From positions 620,001 through 684,000 of the forward strand of contig CAWZYM010000139.1 of NCBI GenBank assembly GCA_963966185.1: 64,000 nt of DNA. The letters run 5' to 3'. The DNA is from Rhabditoides inermis. Its lineage: Eukaryota > Nematoda > Chromadorea > Rhabditida > Rhabditidae. Under the pieces are notes generated by a model. That model was not told the DNA's origin. It was given only the letters and a program-made list of their open reading frames with translations, and ran no database searches. Of the stretch, positions 37,497 through 49,244 are shown one piece after another. A program made the position numbers and the translations under genes. Position 1 is the stretch's first letter. The number at the start of each line of letters is the position of its first letter.

Positions 37497-37823
37497 TTAT
37501 CGTTCATCTCTCTCTTTCTCCCCCTCTCTCCCTCTCTTCTCTTGCCCCAGTCTCCTCGCTACCAAGGGCGAGAGCACCATGTATTTTGAAACGTGAGAAC
37601 ACAACGGTCCTGTATCTTTGCAGGAGTCAAGCTTCAAATAGATACAACCGATCCTAGATCGGTCGTCGAATATGCACAGACAGAACACCTCGATCTACCT
37701 TTACGAAAAAGCCCAATGTTTTTTTCAGACATTTCGGTTTTTCTAAAAAGTATAATTTGAATGCGAATAGAAGATCCAATTGCAAATGTGTATAACTCTC
37801 ACAAGTGCTTGTGAATGAAAAAG
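37497..37823 (+). repeat. Reference type E unit (327 bp)
   Basis: Diagnostic sites are GTGAGAACACAAC in place of GTGAGCACACAAC, CTTCAAATAG, CACCTCGATCTACC with GAAAAAGCCCAATG, TTTCGGTTTTTCTAAAAAG (one G fewer) and GATCCAATTGCAAATGTG. In this sub-lineage the unit also has AATAGATACAAC. Confidence 0.9.
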
Positions 37824-38150
37824 TTATCGTTCATCTCTCTCTTTCTCCCCCTCTCTCCCTCTCTTCTCTTGCCCCAGTCTCCTCGCTACCAAGGACGAGA
37901 GCACCATGTAATTTGAAACGTGAGCACACAACGGTCCTGTATCTTCGCAGGAGTCAAGCTTCAGATAGCTACAACCGATCCTAGATCGGTCGTCGAATAT
38001 GCACAGACAGAACTCATCGATTTTCGTTATGAAAAAGCCCATTGTTTTTTTCAGACATTTCGGGTTTTTCAAAAAGTATAATTTGAATGCGAATAGAAGA
38101 CCCAATTGCAGTTGTGTATAACACTCACACTTGTTCGTGAATGAAAAAAA
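37824..38150 (+). repeat. Reference type F unit (327 bp)
   Basis: Diagnostic sites are ATGTAATTTG, CTTCGCAGG, AACTCATCGATTTTCG, CCCATTG, GACCCAATTGCAG and a tail reading ACACTCACACTTGTTCGTG with a longer poly(A). It also carries GGACGAGAGC in place of GGGCGAGAGC, shared only with the F unit at 43280. Confidence 0.9.
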
Positions 38151-38358
38151 TATCGTTCATCTCTCTCTGTTTCCCCCTCTCTCCCTCTCTTCCCTTGCCC
38201 CAGTCTCCTCGCTACCAAGGGCGAGAGCACCATGTATTTTGAAACGTGAGCACTGTATTTCAGACATTTCGGGTTTTTCAAAAAGTATATTTTGAATGCG
38301 AATAGAAGACCCAGTTGCAGTTGTGTATAACTCTTACAAGTGCTTTTGAATGAAAAAG
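38151..38358 (+). repeat. Reference short unit S (208 bp), an internal deletion derivative
   Basis: The unit runs normally through the pyrimidine tract and the 42-nt segment to GTGAGCAC, then jumps to TGTATTTCAG and the normal 3' part. Compared with the 331-bp unit at 283, 123 bp are missing. The HindIII site and the first two inverted repeats are lost. I count 27 such units, starting at 3225, 3760, 7904, 15321, 16508, 17042, 17578, 18112, 19298, 21469, 22656, 24826, 25697, 27214, 28732, 29595, 31434, 32294, 33487, 36632, 38151, 43607, 48385, 50556, 52069, 57497 and 59009. All have the same junction, so one founding deletion is likely. Confidence 0.92.
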
Positions 38359-38684
38359 TTATCGTTTATCTCTCTCTTTCTCCCCCTCTCTACCTCTCTT
38401 CTCTTGCCCCAGTCTCCTCGCTACCAAGGGCAAGAGCACCATGTATTTTGAAACGTGAGCACACAACGGTCCTGTATCTTCGCAGGAGTCAAGCTTCAGA
38501 TAGCTACAACCGATCCTAGATCGGTCGTCGAATATGCACAGACAGAAAACATCGATTTTCGTTACGAAAAAGCCCATTGTTTTTCTCAGACATTTCGGGT
38601 TTTTCAAAATGTATAATTTGAATGCGAACAGAAGACCCAGTTGCAGTTGTGTATAATTCTCATAAGTGCTTTTGAATGAACAAG
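38359..38684 (+). repeat. Reference type B unit (326 bp)
   Basis: Diagnostic sites are CGTTTATC, CTCTACCTC, GGGCAAGAGC, CTTCGCAGG, GAAAACATCGATTTTCG, TTTTTCTCAGAC, CAAAATGTATAATTTG, GCGAACAGAAG and ATTCTCATAAGTGCTTTTG. Confidence 0.9.
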
Positions 38685-39010
38685 TTATCGTTCATCTCTC
38701 TCTTTCTCCTCTTCTCTCTCTCTCTTCTCTTGCCCCAGTCTCCTCGCTACCAAGGGCGAGAGCACCATGTATTTTGAAACGTGAGCACACAACGGTCCTG
38801 TAACTTTGCAGGAGTCAAGCTTCAGATAGATACAACCGATCCTAGATTGGTCGTCGAATATGCACAGACAGAACACCTCGATTTACGTTAGGAAGAAGAC
38901 CATTGTTTTTTTCAGACATTTCGGGTTTTTCTGAAAGTATAATTTGAATGCAAATAGAAGACCCAGTTGCAGTTGTGTCCAACTCTTACAAGTGCTTGTG
39001 AATGAAAAAG
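38685..39010 (+). repeat. Reference type C unit (326 bp)
   Basis: Diagnostic sites are AGATAGATAC, CCTAGATTGG, CACCTCGATTTACGTTAGG, TTTCTGAAAGTATAATTTG, GAATGCAAATAG and GTGTCCAACTC. This copy reads TAACTTTGCAGG (others TATCTTTG), AACTCTTACAAG, and CTCTCTCTCTC in the pyrimidine tract. Confidence 0.9.
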
Positions 39011-41618
39011 TTATCGTTTATCTCTCTCTTTCTCCCCCTCTCTACCTCTCTTCTCTTGCCCCAGTCTTCTCGCTACCAAGGGCAAGAGCACCATGTATTT
39101 TGAAACGTGAGCACACAACGGTCCTGTATCTTTGCAGGAGTCAAGCTTCAGATAGCTACAACCGATCCTAGATCGGTCGTCGAATATGCACAGACAGAAC
39201 TCATCGATTTTCGTTACGAAAAAGCCCAATGTTTTTTTCAGACAGTTCGGGTTTTTCTGAAAGTATAATTTGAATGCAAATAGAAGACCCAGTTGCAGTT
39301 GTGTCCAACTCTCACAAGTGCTTTTGAATGAACAAGTTATCGTTCATCTCTCTCTTTCTCCCCTTCTCTCCCTCTCTTCTCTTGCCCCAGTCTCCTCGCT
39401 ACCAAGGGCGAGAGCACCATGTATTTTGAAACGTGAGCACACAACGGTCCTGTAACTTTGCAGGAGTCAAGCTTCAGATAGATACAACCGATCCTAGATT
39501 GGTCGTCGAATATGCACAGACAGAACACCTCGATTTACGTTAGGAAGAAGACCATTGTTTTTTTCAGACATTTCGGGTTTTTCTGAAAGTATAATTTGAA
39601 TGCAAATAGAAGACCCAGTTGCAGTTGTGTCCAACTCTTACAAGTGCTTGTGAATGAAAAAGTTATCGTTTATCTCTCTCTTTCTCCCCCTCTCTACCTC
39701 TCTTCTCTTGCCCCAGTCTTCTCGCTACCAAGGGCAAGAGCACCATGTATTTTGAAACGTGAGCACACAACGGTCCTGTATCTTTGCAGGAGTCAAGCTT
39801 CAGATAGCTACAACCGATCCTAGATCGGTCGTCGAATATGCACAGACAGAACTCATCGATTTTCGTTACGAAAAAGCCCAATGTTTTTTTCAGACAGTTC
39901 GGGTTTTTCTGAAAGTATAATTTGAATGCAAATAGAAGACCCAGTTGCAGTTGTGTCCAACTCTCACAAGTGCTTTTGAATGAACAAGTTATCGTTCATC
40001 TCTCTCTTTCTCCCCTTCTCTCCCTCTCTTCTCTTGCCCCAGTCTCCTCGCTACCAAGGGCGAGAGCACCATGTATTTTGAAACGTGAGCACACAACGGT
40101 CCTGTAACTTTGCAGGAGTCAAGCTTCAGATAGATACAACCGATCCTAGATTGGTCGTCGAATATGCACAGACAGAACACCTCGATTTACGTTAGGAAGA
40201 AGACCATTGTTTTTTTCAGACATTTCGGGTTTTTCTGAAAGTATAATTTGAATGCAAATAGAAGACCCAGTTGCAGTTGTGTCCAACTCTTACAAGTGCT
40301 TGTGAATGAAAAAGTTATCGTTTATCTCTCTCTTTCTCCCCCTCTCTACCTCTCTTCTCTTGCCCCAGTCTTCTCGCTACCAAGGGCAAGAGCACCATGT
40401 ATTTTGAAACGTGAGCACACAACGGTCCTGTATCTTTGCAGGAGTCAAGCTTCAGATAGCTACAACCGATCCTAGATCGGTCGTCGAATATGCACAGACA
40501 GAACTCATCGATTTTCGTTACGAAAAAGCCCAATGTTTTTTTCAGACAGTTCGGGTTTTTCTGAAAGTATAATTTGAATGCAAATAGAAGACCCAGTTGC
40601 AGTTGTGTCCAACTCTCACAAGTGCTTTTGAATGAACAAGTTATCGTTCATCTCTCTCTTTCTCCCCTTCTCTCCCTCTCTTCTCTTGCCCCAGTCTCCT
40701 CGCTACCAAGGGCGAGAGCACCATGTATTTTGAAACGTGAGCACACAACGGTCCTGTAACTTTGCAGGAGTCAAGCTTCAGATAGATACAACCGATCCTA
40801 GATTGGTCGTCGAATATGCACAGACAGAACACCTCGATTTACGTTAGGAAGAAGACCATTGTTTTTTTCAGACATTTCGGGTTTTTCTGAAAGTATAATT
40901 TGAATGCAAATAGAAGACCCAGTTGCAGTTGTGTCCAACTCTTACAAGTGCTTGTGAATGAAAAAGTTATCGTTTATCTCTCTCTTTCTCCCCCTCTCTA
41001 CCTCTCTTCTCTTGCCCCAGTCTTCTCGCTACCAAGGGCAAGAGCACCATGTATTTTGAAACGTGAGCACACAACGGTCCTGTATCTTTGCAGGAGTCAA
41101 GCTTCAGATAGCTACAACCGATCCTAGATCGGTCGTCGAATATGCACAGACAGAACTCATCGATTTTCGTTACGAAAAAGCCCAATGTTTTTTTCAGACA
41201 GTTCGGGTTTTTCTGAAAGTATAATTTGAATGCAAATAGAAGACCCAGTTGCAGTTGTGTCCAACTCTCACAAGTGCTTTTGAATGAACAAGTTATCGTT
41301 CATCTCTCTCTTTCTCCCCTTCTCTCCCTCTCTTCTCTTGCCCCAGTCTCCTCGCTACCAAGGGCGAGAGCACCATGTATTTTGAAACGTGAGCACACAA
41401 CGGTCCTGTAACTTTGCAGGAGTCAAGCTTCAGATAGATACAACCGATCCTAGATTGGTCGTCGAATATGCACAGACAGAACACCTCGATTTACGTTAGG
41501 AAGAAGACCATTGTTTTTTTCAGACATTTCGGGTTTTTCTGAAAGTATAATTTGAATGCAAATAGAAGACCCAGTTGCAGTTGTGTCCAACTCTTACAAG
41601 TGCTTGTGAATGAAAAAG
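39011..41618 (+). repeat. Four tandem copies of a 652-bp two-unit repeat, block 1
   Basis: Unit starts are 39011, 39337, 39663, 39989, 40315, 40641, 40967 and 41293, all exactly 326 bp apart. The first member of each pair is a hybrid: an A body through CAGACAGTTCGGG, then a C tail (TGAAAGTATAATTTG, GTGTCCAACTC), then a B ending (GCTTTTGAATGAACAAG). The second member is C. I see no difference between the pairs by eye, so amplification is recent. It ends with a normal A unit at 41619. Confidence 0.93.
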
Positions 41619-42399
41619 TTATCGTTTATCTCTCTCTTTCTCCCCCTCTCTACCTCTCTTCTCTTGCCCCAGTCTTCTCGCTACCAAGGGCAAGAGCACC
41701 ATGTATTTTGAAACGTGAGCACACAACGGTCCTGTATCTTTGCAGGAGTCAAGCTTCAGATAGCTACAACCGATCCTAGATCGGTCGTCGAATATGCACA
41801 GACAGAACTCATCGATTTTCGTTACGAAAAAGCCCAATGTTTTTTTCAGACAGTTCGGGTTTTTCAAAAGGATACTTTGATTGCGAATAGAAGACTCAAT
41901 CGCAGTTGTGTATAACTCTCACAAGTGCTTGTGAATGAAAAAGTTATCGTTCATCTCTCTCTTTCTCCCCTTCTCTCCCTCTCTTCCGTTGCCCCAGTCT
42001 CCTCGCTACCAAGGGCGAGAGCACCATGTATTTTGAAACGTGAGCACACAACGGTCCTGTATCTTTGCAGGAGTCAAACTTCAGATAGCTACAACCGATC
42101 CTAGTTCGGTCGTAGAATATGCACAGACAGAACACCTCGATCTACCTTTACGAAGAAGACCATTGTTTATTGTATTTCAAACATTTCGGGTTTTTCAAAA
42201 AGTATATTTTGAATGCAAATAGAAGACCCAGTTGCAGTTGTGTATAACTCTCACAAATGCTTGTGAATGAAAAGTTATCGTTCATCTCTCTCTTTCTCCC
42301 CCTCTCTCCCTCTCTTCTCTTGCCCCAGTCTCCTCGCTACCAAGGGCGAGAGCACCATGTATTTTGAAACGTGAGCACACAACGGTCCTGTATCTTTGC

Positions 42400-42419
42400 T
42401 TGTGAGAGTTTAACTTTGC
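42400..42419 (+). other. 20-bp insertion containing an inverted copy of the unit tail
   Basis: Where other units read CTTTGCAGG, this one reads CTTTGC, then 20 extra bases ending again in CTTTGC, then AGG. Within the insert CTTGTGAGAGTTT (42399-42411) is the reverse complement of AAACTCTCACAAG, a stretch found in unit tails (exact in G units near 55162, one base different in most others). It is the only reversed satellite sequence I found. It sits one unit before the 5.46-kb duplication join. Confidence 0.85.
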
Positions 42420-42621
42420 AGGAGTCAAGCTTCAGATAGATACAACCGATCCTAGATCGGTCGTCGAATATGCACAGACAGAACACCTCGATCTACCTTT
42501 ACGAAAAAGCCCAATGTTTTTTTCAGACATTTCGGTTTTTCTAAAAAGTATAACTTGAATGCGAATAGAAGATCCAATTGCAAATGTGTATAACTCTCAC
42601 AAGTGCTTGTGAATGAAAAAG

Positions 42622-42952
42622 TTATCGTTCATCTCTCTCTTTCTCCCCCTCTCTCCCTCTCTTCTCTTGCCCCAGTCTCCTCGCTACCAAGGGCGAGAGC
42701 ACCATGTAATTTGAAACGTGAGCACACAACGGTCCTGTATCTTCGCAGGAGTCAAGCTTCAGATAGCTACAACCGATCCTAGATCGGTCGTAGAATATGC
42801 ACAGACAGAACACCTCGATCTACCTTTACGAAGAAGACCATTGTTTATTGTATTTCAAACATTTCGGGTTTTTCAAAAAGTATATTTTGAATGCAAATAG
42901 AAGACTCAGTTGCAGTTGTGTATAACTCTCACAAATGCTTGTGAATGAAAAG
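42622..42952 (+). repeat. Hybrid F/D unit at the 5.46-kb duplication join
   Basis: It has ATGTAATTTG, CTTCGCAGG, CAAGCTTCAG and GATCGG of type F, then GTCGTAGAATATG, CATTGTTTATTG and TATTTCAAAC of type D. The switch falls at about 42784-42791, at the right arm of the 17-bp inverted repeat (42771-42787). Confidence 0.88.
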
Positions 42953-44466
42953 TTATCGTTCATCTCTCTCTTTCTCCCCCTCTCTCCCTCTCTTCTCTTG
43001 CCCCAGTCTCCTCGCTACCAAGGGCGAGAGCACCATGTATTTTGAAACGTGAGAACACAACGGTCCTGTATCTTTGCAGGAGTCAAGCTTCAAATAGATA
43101 CAACCGATCCTAGATCGGTCGTCGAATATGCACAGACAGAACACCTCGATCTACCTTTACGAAAAAGCCCAATGTTTTTTTCAGACATTTCGGTTTTTCT
43201 AAAAAGTATAATTTGAATGCGAATAGAAGATCCAATTGCAAATGTGTATAACTCTCACAAGTGCTTGTGAATGAAAAAGTTATCGTTCATCTCTCTCTTT
43301 CTCCCCCTCTCTCCCTCTCTTCTCTTGCCCCAGTCTCCTCGCTACCAAGGACGAGAGCACCATGTAATTTGAAACGTGAGCACACAACGGTCCTGTATCT
43401 TCGCAGGAGTCAAGCTTCAGATAGCTACAACCGATCCTAGATCGGTCGTCGAATATGCACAGACAGAACTCATCGATTTTCGTTATGAAAAAGCCCATTG
43501 TTTTTTTCAGACATTTCGGGTTTTTCAAAAAGTATAATTTGAATGCGAATAGAAGACCCAATTGCAGTTGTGTATAACACTCACACTTGTTCGTGAATGA
43601 AAAAAATATCGTTCATCTCTCTCTGTTTCCCCCTCTCTCCCTCTCTTCCCTTGCCCCAGTCTCCTCGCTACCAAGGGCGAGAGCACCATGTATTTTGAAA
43701 CGTGAGCACTGTATTTCAGACATTTCGGGTTTTTCAAAAAGTATATTTTGAATGCGAATAGAAGACCCAGTTGCAGTTGTGTATAACTCTTACAAGTGCT
43801 TTTGAATGAAAAAGTTATCGTTTATCTCTCTCTTTCTCCCCCTCTCTACCTCTCTTCTCTTGCCCCAGTCTCCTCGCTACCAAGGGCAAGAGCACCATGT
43901 ATTTTGAAACGTGAGCACACAACGGTCCTGTATCTTCGCAGGAGTCAAGCTTCAGATAGCTACAACCGATCCTAGATCGGTCGTCGAATATGCACAGACA
44001 GAAAACATCGGTTTTCGTTACGAAAAAGCCCATTGTTTTTCTCAGACATTTCGGGTTTTTCAAAATGTATAATTTGAATGCGAACAGAAGACCCAGTTGC
44101 AGTTGTGTATAATTCTCATAAGTGCTTTTGAATGAACAAGTTATCGTTCATCTCTCTCTTTCTCCTCTTCTCTCTCTCTCTTCTCTTGCCCCAGTCTCCT
44201 CGCTACCAAGGGCGAGAGCACCATGTATTTTGAAACGTGAGCACACAACGGTCCTGTAACTTTGCAGGAGTCAAGCTTCAGATAGATACAACCGATCCTA
44301 GATTGGTCGTCGAATATGCACAGACAGAACACCTCGATTTACGTTAGGAAGAAGACCATTGTTTTTTTCAGACATTTCGGGTTTTTCTGAAAGTATAATT
44401 TGAATGCAAATAGAAGACCCAGTTGCAGTTGTGTCCAACTCTTACAAGTGCTTGTGAATGAAAAAG

Positions 44467-47075
44467 TTATCGTTTATCTCTCTCTTTCTCCCCCTCTCTA
44501 CCTCTCTTCTCTTGCCCCAGTCTTCTCGCTACCAAGGGCAAGAGCACCATGTATTTTGAAACGTGAGCACACAACGGTCCTGTATCTTTGCAGGAGTCAA
44601 GCTTCAGATAGCTACAACCGATCCTAGATCGGTCGTCGAATATGCACAGACAGAACTCATCGATTTTCGTTACGAAAAAGCCCAATGTTTTTTTTCAGAC
44701 AGTTCGGGTTTTTCTGAAAGTATAATTTGAATGCAAATAGAAGACCCAGTTGCAGTTGTGTCCAACTCTCACAAGTGCTTTTGAATGAACAAGTTATCGT
44801 TCATCTCTCTCTTTCTCCCCTTCTCTCCCTCTCTTCTCTTGCCCCAGTCTCCTCGCTACCAAGGGCGAGAGCACCATGTATTTTGAAACGTGAGCACACA
44901 ACGGTCCTGTAACTTTGCAGGAGTCAAGCTTCAGATAGATACAACCGATCCTAGATTGGTCGTCGAATATGCACAGACAGAACACCTCGATTTACGTTAG
45001 GAAGAAGACCATTGTTTTTTTCAGACATTTCGGTTTTTCTAAAAAGTATAACTTGAATGCGAATAGAAGATCCAATTGCAAATGTGTATAACTCTCACAA
45101 GTGCTTGTGAATGAAAAAGTTATCGTTCATCTCTCTCTTTCTCCCCCTCTCTCCCTCTCTTCTCTTGCCCCAGTCTCCTCGCTACCAAGGGCGAGAGCAC
45201 CATGTAATTTGAAACGTGAGCACACAACGGTCCTGTATCTTTGCAGGAGTCAAGCTTCAGATAGCTACAACCGATCCTAGATCGGTCGTCGAATATGCAC
45301 AGACAGAACTCATCGATTTTCGTTACGAAAAAGCCCAATGTTTTTTTCAGACAGTTCGGGTTTTTCTGAAAGTATAATTTGAATGCAAATAGAAGACCCA
45401 GTTGCAGTTGTGTCCAACTCTCACAAGTGCTTTTGAATGAACAAGTTATCGTTCATCTCTCTCTTTCTCCCCTTCTCTCCCTCTCTTCTCTTGCCCCAGT
45501 CTCCTCGCTACCAAGGGCGAGAGCACCATGTATTTTGAAACGTGAGCACACAACGGTCCTGTAACTTTGCAGGAGTCAAGCTTCAGATAGATACAACCGA
45601 TCCTAAATTGGTCGTCGAATATGCACAGACAGAACACCTCGATTTACGTTAGGAAGAAGACCATTGTTTTTTTCAGACATTTCGGGTTTTTCTGAAAGTA
45701 TAATTTGAATGCAAATAGAAGACCCAGTTGCAGTTGTGTCCAACTCTTACAAGTGCTTGTGAATGAAAAAGTTATCGTTTATCTCTCTCTTTCTCCCCCT
45801 CTCTACCTCTCTTCTCTTGCCCCAGTCTTCTCGCTACCAAGGGCAAGAGCACCATGTATTTTGAAACGTGAGCACACAACGGTCCTGTATCTTTGCAGGA
45901 GTCAAGCTTCAGATAGCTACAACCGATCCTAGATCGGTCGTCGAATATGCACAGACAGAACTCATCGATTTTCGTTACGAAAAAGCCCAATGTTTTTTTC
46001 AGACAGTTCGGGTTTTTCTGAAAGTATAATTTGAATGCAAATAGAAGACCCAGTTGCAGTTGTGTCCAACTCTCACAAGTGCTTTTGAATGAACAAGTTA
46101 TCGTTCATCTCTCTCTTTCTCCCCTTCTCTCCCTCTCTTCTCTTGCCCCAGTCTCCTCGCTACCAAGGGCGAGAGCACCATGTATTTTGAAACGTGAGCA
46201 CACAACGGTCCTGTAACTTTGCAGGAGTCAAGCTTCAGATAGATACAACCGATCCTAGATTGGTCGTCGAATATGCACAGACAGAACACCTCGATTTACG
46301 TTAGGAAGAAGACCATTGTTTTTTTCAGACATTTCGGGTTTTTCTGAAAGTATAATTTGAATGCAAATAGAAGACCCAGTTGCAGTTGTGTCCAACTCTT
46401 ACAAGTGCTTGTGAATGAAAAAGTTATCGTTTATCTCTCTCTTTCTCCCCCTCTCTACCTCTCTTCTCTTGCCCCAGTCTTCTCGCTACCAAGGGCAAGA
46501 GCACCATGTATTTTGAAACGTGAGCACACAACGGTCCTGTATCTTTGCAGGAGTCAAGCTTCAGATAGCTACAACCGATCCTAGATCGGTCGTCGAATAT
46601 GCACAGACAGAACTCATCGATTTTCGTTACGAAAAAGCCCAATGTTTTTTTCAGACAGTTCGGGTTTTTCTGAAAGTATAATTTGAATGCAAATAGAAGA
46701 CCCAGTTGCAGTTGTGTCCAACTCTCACAAGTGCTTTTGAATGAACAAGTTATCGTTCATCTCTCTCTTTCTCCCCTTCTCTCCCTCTCTTCTCTTGCCC
46801 CAGTCTCCTCGCTACCAAGGGCGAGAGCACCATGTATTTTGAAACGTGAGCACACAACGGTCCTGTAACTTTGCAGGAGTCAAGCTTCAGATAGATACAA
46901 CCGATCCTAGATTGGTCGTCGAATATGCACAGACAGAACACCTCGATTTACGTTAGGAAGAAGACCATTGTTTTTTTCAGACATTTCGGGTTTTTCTGAA
47001 AGTATAATTTGAATGCAAATAGAAGACCCAGTTGCAGTTGTGTCCAACTCTTACAAGTGCTTGTGAATGAAAAAG
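44467..47075 (+). repeat. Four tandem copies of the 652-bp two-unit repeat, block 2
   Basis: Unit starts are 44467, 44794, 45120, 45446, 45772, 46098, 46424 and 46750. This is the duplicate of 39011-41618 with local changes. There is one extra T in the first unit. The C at 44794 has an E-like back end (TTTCGGTTTTTCTAAAAAG, GATCCAATTG). The unit at 45120 has an F front (ATGTAATTTG). The C at 45446 has CCTAAATTGG. The two altered units together look like a conversion tract of about 0.4-0.5 kb from the region near 42.5-42.7 kb, because both carry the rare AAGTATAACTTG variant. Confidence 0.9.
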
Positions 47076-49244
47076 TTATCGTTTATCTCTCTCTTTCTCC
47101 CCCTCTCTACCTCTCTTCTCTTGCCCCAGTCTTCTCGCTACCAAGGGCAAGAGCACCATGTATTTTGAAACGTGAGCACACAACGGTCCTGTATCTTTGC
47201 AGGAGTCAAGCTTCAGATAGCTACAACCGATCCTAGATCGGTCGTCGAATATGCACAGACAGAACTCATCGATTTTCGTTACGAAAAAGCCCAATGTTTT
47301 TTTCAGACAGTTCGGGTTTTTCAAAAGGATACTTTGATTGCGAATAGAAGACTCAATCGCAGTTGTGTATAACTCTCACAAGTGCTTGTGAATGAAAAAG
47401 TTATCGTTCATCTCTCTCTTTCTCCCCTTCTCTCCCTCTCTTCCGTTGCCCCAGTCTCCTCGCTACCAAGGGCGAGAGCACCATGTATTTTGAAACGTGA
47501 GCACACAACGGTCCTGTATCTTTGCAGGAGTCAAACTTCAGATAGCTACAACCGATCCTAGTTCGGTCGTAGAATATGCACAGACAGAACACCTCGATCT
47601 ACCTTTACGAAGAAGACCATTGTTTATTGTATTTCAAACATTTCGGGTTTTTCAAAAAGTATATTTTGAATGCAAATAGAAGACCCAGTTGCAGTTGTGT
47701 ATAACTCTCACAAATGCTTGTGAATGAAAAGTTATCGTTCATCTCTCTCTTTCTCCCCCTCTCTCCCTCTCTTCTCTTGCCCCAGTCTCCTCGCTACCAA
47801 GGGCGAGAGCACCATGTGTTTTGAAACGTGAGAACACAACGGTCCTGTATCTTTGCAGGAGTCAAGCTTCAAATAGATACAACCGATCCTAGATCGGTCG
47901 TCGAATATGCACAGACAGAACACCTCGATCTACCTTTACGAAAAAGCCCAATGTTTTTTTCAGACATTTCGGTTTTTCTAAAAAGTATAATTTGAATGCG
48001 AATAGAAGATCCAATTGCAAATGTGTATAACTCTCACAAGTGCTTGTGAATGAAAAAGTTATCGTTCATCTCTCTCTTTCTCCCCCTCTCTCCCTCTCTT
48101 CTCTTGCCCCAGTCTCCTCGCTACCAAGGGCGAGAGCACCATGTAATTTGAAACGTGAGCACACAACGGTCCTGTATCTTCGCAGGAGTCAAGCTTCAGA
48201 TAGCTACAACCGATCCTAGATCGGTCGTCGAATATGCACAGACAGAACTCATCGATTTTCGTTATGAAAAAGCCCATTGTTTTTTTCAGACATTTCGGTT
48301 TTTCAAAAAGTATAATTTGAATGCGAATAGAAGACCCAATTGCAGTTGTGTATAACACTCACACTTGTTCGTGAATGAAAAAAATATCGTTCATCTCTCT
48401 CTGTTTCCCCCTCTCTCCCTCTCTTCCCTTGCCCCAGTCTCCTCGCTACCAAGGGCGAGAGCACCATGTATTTTGAAACGTGAGCACTGTATTTCAGACA
48501 TTTCGGGTTTTTCAAAAAGTATATTTTGAATGCGAATAGAAGACCCAGTTGCAGTTGTGTATAACTCTCACAAGTGCTTTTGAATGAAAAAGTTATCGTT
48601 TATCTCTCTCTTTCTCCCCCTCTCTACCTCTCTTCTCTTGCCCCAGTCTCCTCGCTACCAAGGGCAAGAGCACCATGTATTTTGAAACGTGAGCACACAA
48701 CGGTCCTGTATCTTCGCAGGAGTCAAGCTTCAGATAGCTACAACCGATCCTAGATCGGTCGTCGAATATGCACAGACAGAAAACATCGATTTTCGTTACG
48801 AAAAAGCCCATTGTTTTTCTCAGACATTTCGGGTTTTTCAAAATGTATAATTTGAATGCGAACAGAAGACCCAGTTGCAGTTGTGTATAATTCTCATAAG
48901 TGCTTTTAAATGAACAAGTTATCGTTCATCTCTCTCTTTCTCCTCTTCTCTCCCTCTCTTCTCTTGCCCCAGTCTCCTCGCTACCAAGGGCGAGAGCACC
49001 ATGTATTTTGAAACGTGAGCACACAACGGTCCTGTATCTTTGCAGGAGTCAAGCTTCAGATAGATACAACCGATCCTAGATTGGTCGTCGAATATGCACA
49101 GACAGAACACCTCGATTTACGTTAGGAAGAAGCCCATTGTTTTTTTCAGACATTTCGGGTTTTTCTGAAAGTATAATTTGAATGCAAATAGAAGACCCAG
49201 TTGCAGTTGTGTCCAACTCTCACAAGTGCTTGTGAATGAAAAAG
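47076..49244 (+). repeat. Complete seven-unit higher-order repeat A-D-E-F-S-B-C
   Basis: Unit starts are 47076 A, 47401 D, 47732 E, 48059 F, 48385 S, 48593 B and 48919 C, total 2,169 bp. F is one base shorter (TTTCGGTTTTTCAAAAAG). E has a private ATGTGTTTTG. The boundary before C reads CTTTTAAATGAAC. Confidence 0.92.

Larger units (their letters stand above)
36841..39010 (+). repeat. Complete seven-unit higher-order repeat, reference copy (2,170 bp)
   Basis: Units are A 36841-37165, D 37166-37496, E 37497-37823, F 37824-38150, S 38151-38358, B 38359-38684 and C 38685-39010. The lengths 325+331+327+327+208+326+326 add to 2,170. Each type keeps its diagnostic variants in every copy. That constancy shows the seven-unit block, rather than the single unit, has been the recent unit of amplification. 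Confidence 0.93.
41619..44466 (+). repeat. Duplication junction block: A-D-E*-F/D-E-F-S-B-C
   Basis: Unit starts are 41619 A, 41944 D, 42275 (E-like with an insertion, 347 bp), 42622 (F front, D back), 42953 E, 43280 F, 43607 S, 43815 B and 44141 C. The F/D hybrid is the join of a tandem duplication of about 5.46 kb: 37166-42621 matches 42622-48058. The B at 43815 has a private CATCGGTTTTCG. Confidence 0.9.

Noticed and set aside
35979..38358. A second occurrence of the same 1,518-bp repeat as at 26.6-29.6 kb
   Set aside because: The period is equal but the members differ (E-F-S-A-D against D-E-S-E-A). The equality comes from similar sums of unit lengths.
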